Source: UBA8437 sp003445035 (GTDB taxonomy: Bacteria; Planctomycetota; Planctomycetia; Planctomycetales; Planctomycetaceae). Taken from it: DNA of 6,844 nt. The stretch is taken from positions 1 through 6,844 of the forward strand of contig CALCHI010000374.1 of NCBI GenBank assembly GCA_937901285.1, read 5' to 3'. Positions 5,394 through 6,844 of this stretch are shown one piece after another. The first letter of the stretch is position 1. Each line of letters opens with the position of its first letter. Made by a program: the position numbers and the translations under genes. The notes below the pieces were generated by a model. That model was not told the origin of the DNA. It worked only from the letters and a program-made list of their open reading frames with translations, and made no database searches.

Positions 5394-6844
5394 ATGCGGT
5401 TCAGTTCGTGGCTGGAGACGGTTCGTATTCGCCTTGGTCGATCTCGCCGTCGCGGAACACAGCGGCTGCGTCGTCGCACGATGCGTCCCGCCGTTGAACC
5501 ACTCGAATCCCGCACGCTGTTGAGTGTCACGTCGGTCTTCAATCCGATGACCGGTGATCTGGACATTGACTCGGACGCTGCCGACACGATCGTCGTGTCG
5601 ATGGATGCCGAGACCACCGAGGTGCTGGTCAATGATGCGGTGGTCGACGACCAGCAGGGTGGTACGGTGACCGCAGACGAGTTGACCTCGGTCACCATCG
5701 AAGCTGGTCCTGGCGATGACGTGGTCGACCTGTCGGCCCTGGACCCGGGAACCTTCCCCGATTTGATCGACACCGACATTTCGGTCAACGGAGGTGACGG
5801 AAACGACCTGATCACCGGCAGCGGCCTCGCCGACCAGATCGTTGGGGACGCGGGCGACGACACGCTGGTCGGTCGTCAGGGTGACGACACGATCCACGGC
5901 GCCGCGGGCGACGACAAGCTCAACGGCGGCGGTGGTGCCGATCACATGCTCGGTGGCGACGACAACGACACGCTCAATGGAGGCGGCGGGGCCGACTTCC
6001 TGGGAGGCGAACAGGGCGACGACATGGTCCGAGGCCAGGGCAGCAGTGGGGACACCGTCAGCGGTGGAGCCGGCAACGACGAGTTGGACGGTGGCGATGG
6101 TCACGACATGCTGTGGGAGAGCGGCGATGCCGACTACACGCTCGACGACACGACGCTGGTTTCCGAGGAGAGCGGTTCGAGTGAAACCGACCAGTTGAGC
6201 AACCTGCAGGAAGCGACGCTCTACGGCGGATCCACCGCCAACACGATCGACGGTTCCGACTGGTCGGGCCGATTGCATGCCAACGGGGCCGGTGGCCACG
6301 ACACCATCATCGGTGGTGATGCGGCCGACAGGCTCTATGGCGGAGCCGGCCAGGACGACATCAGTGGTGGCGGCGGCAACGACGTGTTGCGTGGCCAGGG
6401 TGGAAACAACGACGTGCTCGACGGCGGCGACGGAAACGACAAGCTCGATGGCGGCATCGGACACGACAACCTCAGTGGCGGAAACGGTGACGATCGACTG
6501 ACCGGCGGCATTGGCAATGACGTGATCGACGGCGGCGACGGCACCGATGCGATCTACGAGCGGGGCGATGGAGACTACGATCTCGGTGACGCCCGGTTGA
6601 TTGCCGACAACGGTACCGACGAGTTGGCCTCGATCGACCAGGCCTTCATCAAGGGCGGTGACGGTGACAACAACATCGACGCCAGTGATTTCACGGGACC
6701 GGTGACGCTGGTCGGCGTGGACGGTGACGACACCCTGACGGGTGGCTCGGGCGACGACCGGTTGATCGGCCGTGCCGGCGATGACAATCTCTTCGGCGGC
6801 GACGGTGCCGATGTGCTGACGGGTCTCTCCGGCAGCGACATGCT
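5394..6844 (+). CDS. LEPR-XLL-type large RTX calcium-binding repeat protein, N-terminal part (open at window end)
   Basis: The frame stays open for 483 codons to the window edge without a stop. Residues 1-44 hold 13 arginines and end in EPLESRTLLS, the planctomycete LEPR-XLL signature found at the N-terminus of very large surface or secreted proteins. Residues 45-132 are Asp/Thr/Val-rich and probably beta-sheet (for example VEDs and VTIEAGPGDDVVDLS-like strands). From residue 133 the protein is built of RTX nonapeptides of the form G-G-x-G-x-D-x-hydrophobic-x, which bind calcium in a parallel beta-roll. They occur in three blocks (12 units, 9 units, then a cut-off third block) separated by two copies of a 64-68 residue non-RTX module. 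The likely role is a cell-surface or secreted adhesive or structural protein stabilised by calcium. No enzymatic domain is visible. Type I secretion signals, if any, would lie at the unseen C-terminus. Full size is unknown. Confidence 0.9.
   Translation, partial: MRFSSWLETVRIRLGRSRRRGTQRLRRRTMRPAVEPLESRTLLSVTSVFNPMTGDLDIDSDAADTIVVSMDAETTEVLVNDAVVDDQQGGTVTADELTSVTIEAGPGDDVVDLSALDPGTFPDLIDTDISVNGGDGNDLITGSGLADQIVGDAGDDTLVGRQGDDTIHGAAGDDKLNGGGGADHMLGGDDNDTLNGGGGADFLGGEQGDDMVRGQGSSGDTVSGGAGNDELDGGDGHDMLWESGDADYTLDDTTLVSEESGSSETDQLSNLQEATLYGGSTANTIDGSDWSGRLHANGAGGHDTIIGGDAADRLYGGAGQDDISGGGGNDVLRGQGGNNDVLDGGDGNDKLDGGIGHDNLSGGNGDDRLTGGIGNDVIDGGDGTDAIYERGDGDYDLGDARLIADNGTDELASIDQAFIKGGDGDNNIDASDFTGPVTLVGVDGDDTLTGGSGDDRLIGRAGDDNLFGGDGADVLTGLSGSDM
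5790..6113 (+). repeat. RTX block 1, 12 nonapeptide-type units
   Basis: Units run from GGDGNDLIT to GGDGHDML. Eleven are nine residues long; the tenth (GQGSSGDTVS, from 6033) has ten. Asp at position 6 and a large hydrophobic residue at position 8 are nearly constant, as in calcium-binding beta-rolls. The DNA copies are diverged, so the array is old rather than a recent tandem expansion. Confidence 0.88.
6114..6317 (+). repeat. Non-RTX spacer module, copy 1 (68 residues)
   Basis: It begins WESGDADYTL, passes through TDQLSNLQEATLYGG and NTIDGSDWSG, and returns to RTX sequence at HDTIIGG. It aligns along its length with the 6555-6746 module and is four residues longer. Similar alternating beta modules are, from memory, common in planctomycete repeat proteins. 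Confidence 0.75.
6312..6554 (+). repeat. RTX block 2, 9 nonapeptide-type units
   Basis: Units run from GGDAADRLY to GGDGTDAI, the first GG shared with the preceding module end. The fourth unit (GQGGNNDVLD, from 6393) has ten residues and, like the ten-residue unit of block 1, follows an Arg and begins GQG. Confidence 0.88.
6555..6746 (+). repeat. Non-RTX spacer module, copy 2 (64 residues)
   Basis: It begins YERGDGDYDL, continues with GTDELASIDQAFIKGG and NNIDASDFTG, and ends DDTLTGG. Shared positions with copy 1 include E-x-G-D-x-D-Y-x-L, T-D-x-L, Gly-Gly, N-x-I-D-x-S-D-aromatic and the closing Asp-Thr-x-x-Gly-Gly. The Glu residues opening the two copies are 441 nt (147 residues) apart. Confidence 0.75.
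6714..6844 (+). repeat. RTX block 3, start only
   Basis: Four full units (GVDGDDTLT, GGSGDDRLI, GRAGDDNLF, GGDGADVLT) and a fifth cut by the window end. The block shows that the RTX-plus-module cycle continues beyond the window. Confidence 0.85.

Noticed and set aside
5131..5523. Small + strand frame with a hydrophobic segment across the 5150-5393 gap
   Set aside because: Overlaps both flanking genes in another frame, has no ribosome binding site and no recognisable family. The hydrophobic stretch follows from local T-rich composition.
5055..6464. 469-codon open frame on the - strand opposite the RTX gene
   Set aside because: It is a mirror of biased Gly/Asp codons on the + strand. Its Val/Ala/Thr-rich product has no recognisable fold, and it also covers the WD40 end and the intergenic leader.
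5790..6844. CRISPR-like or minisatellite array suggested by the regular spacing
   Set aside because: The periodicity of 27 nt is the RTX nonapeptide code in one open frame. The DNA repeats are diverged and there are no spacers of array type.

Overview
The window looks like a chromosomal segment of a high-GC planctomycete (Planctomycetota). Three things point there. One gene encodes a DUF1501 protein with a twin-arginine leader. One encodes a secreted single-propeller WD40 protein. The last is a large repeat protein whose Arg-rich N-terminus carries the planctomycete motif EPLESRTLLS (LEPR-XLL type). No rRNA, tRNA, CRISPR array, insertion sequence or attachment site was seen.

Left part (1-2636, + strand): a compact redox cluster. 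It opens with the C-terminal half of an aldehyde:ferredoxin oxidoreductase (AOR) family protein, cut by the window edge. After 64 nt comes a complete FAD/NAD(P)-dependent oxidoreductase lacking the active-site Cys of NADH-oxidase-type members. Its stop overlaps the start of a small MoaD/ThiS-like ubiquitin-fold protein. The likely logic is a tungsten- or molybdenum-pterin enzyme oxidising an aldehyde, a flavoprotein linking its electrons to NAD(P), and a sulfur carrier serving pterin cofactor synthesis. The carrier ends in Gly-Ala-Gly rather than the usual Gly-Gly.

Middle (2640-5149): the DUF1501 gene lies on the - strand, tail to tail with the MoaD-like gene (3 nt between stops). It is divergent from the + strand WD40 gene across a 110-nt gap that holds candidate overlapping promoters. 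Both products appear to be exported, one by Tat and the other probably by Sec.

Right part (5150-6844, + strand): a 244-nt, less GC-rich intergenic stretch, then a long LEPR-XLL protein open at the window end. It has calcium-binding RTX nonapeptide blocks alternating with a 64-68 residue non-RTX module seen twice, 147 residues apart. Spacing differences between the two cycles are exact multiples of the nine-residue unit.

The most unusual observations are the MoaD-like C-terminus and the super-repeat architecture of the RTX protein. Nothing here can be called a new system from sequence alone.
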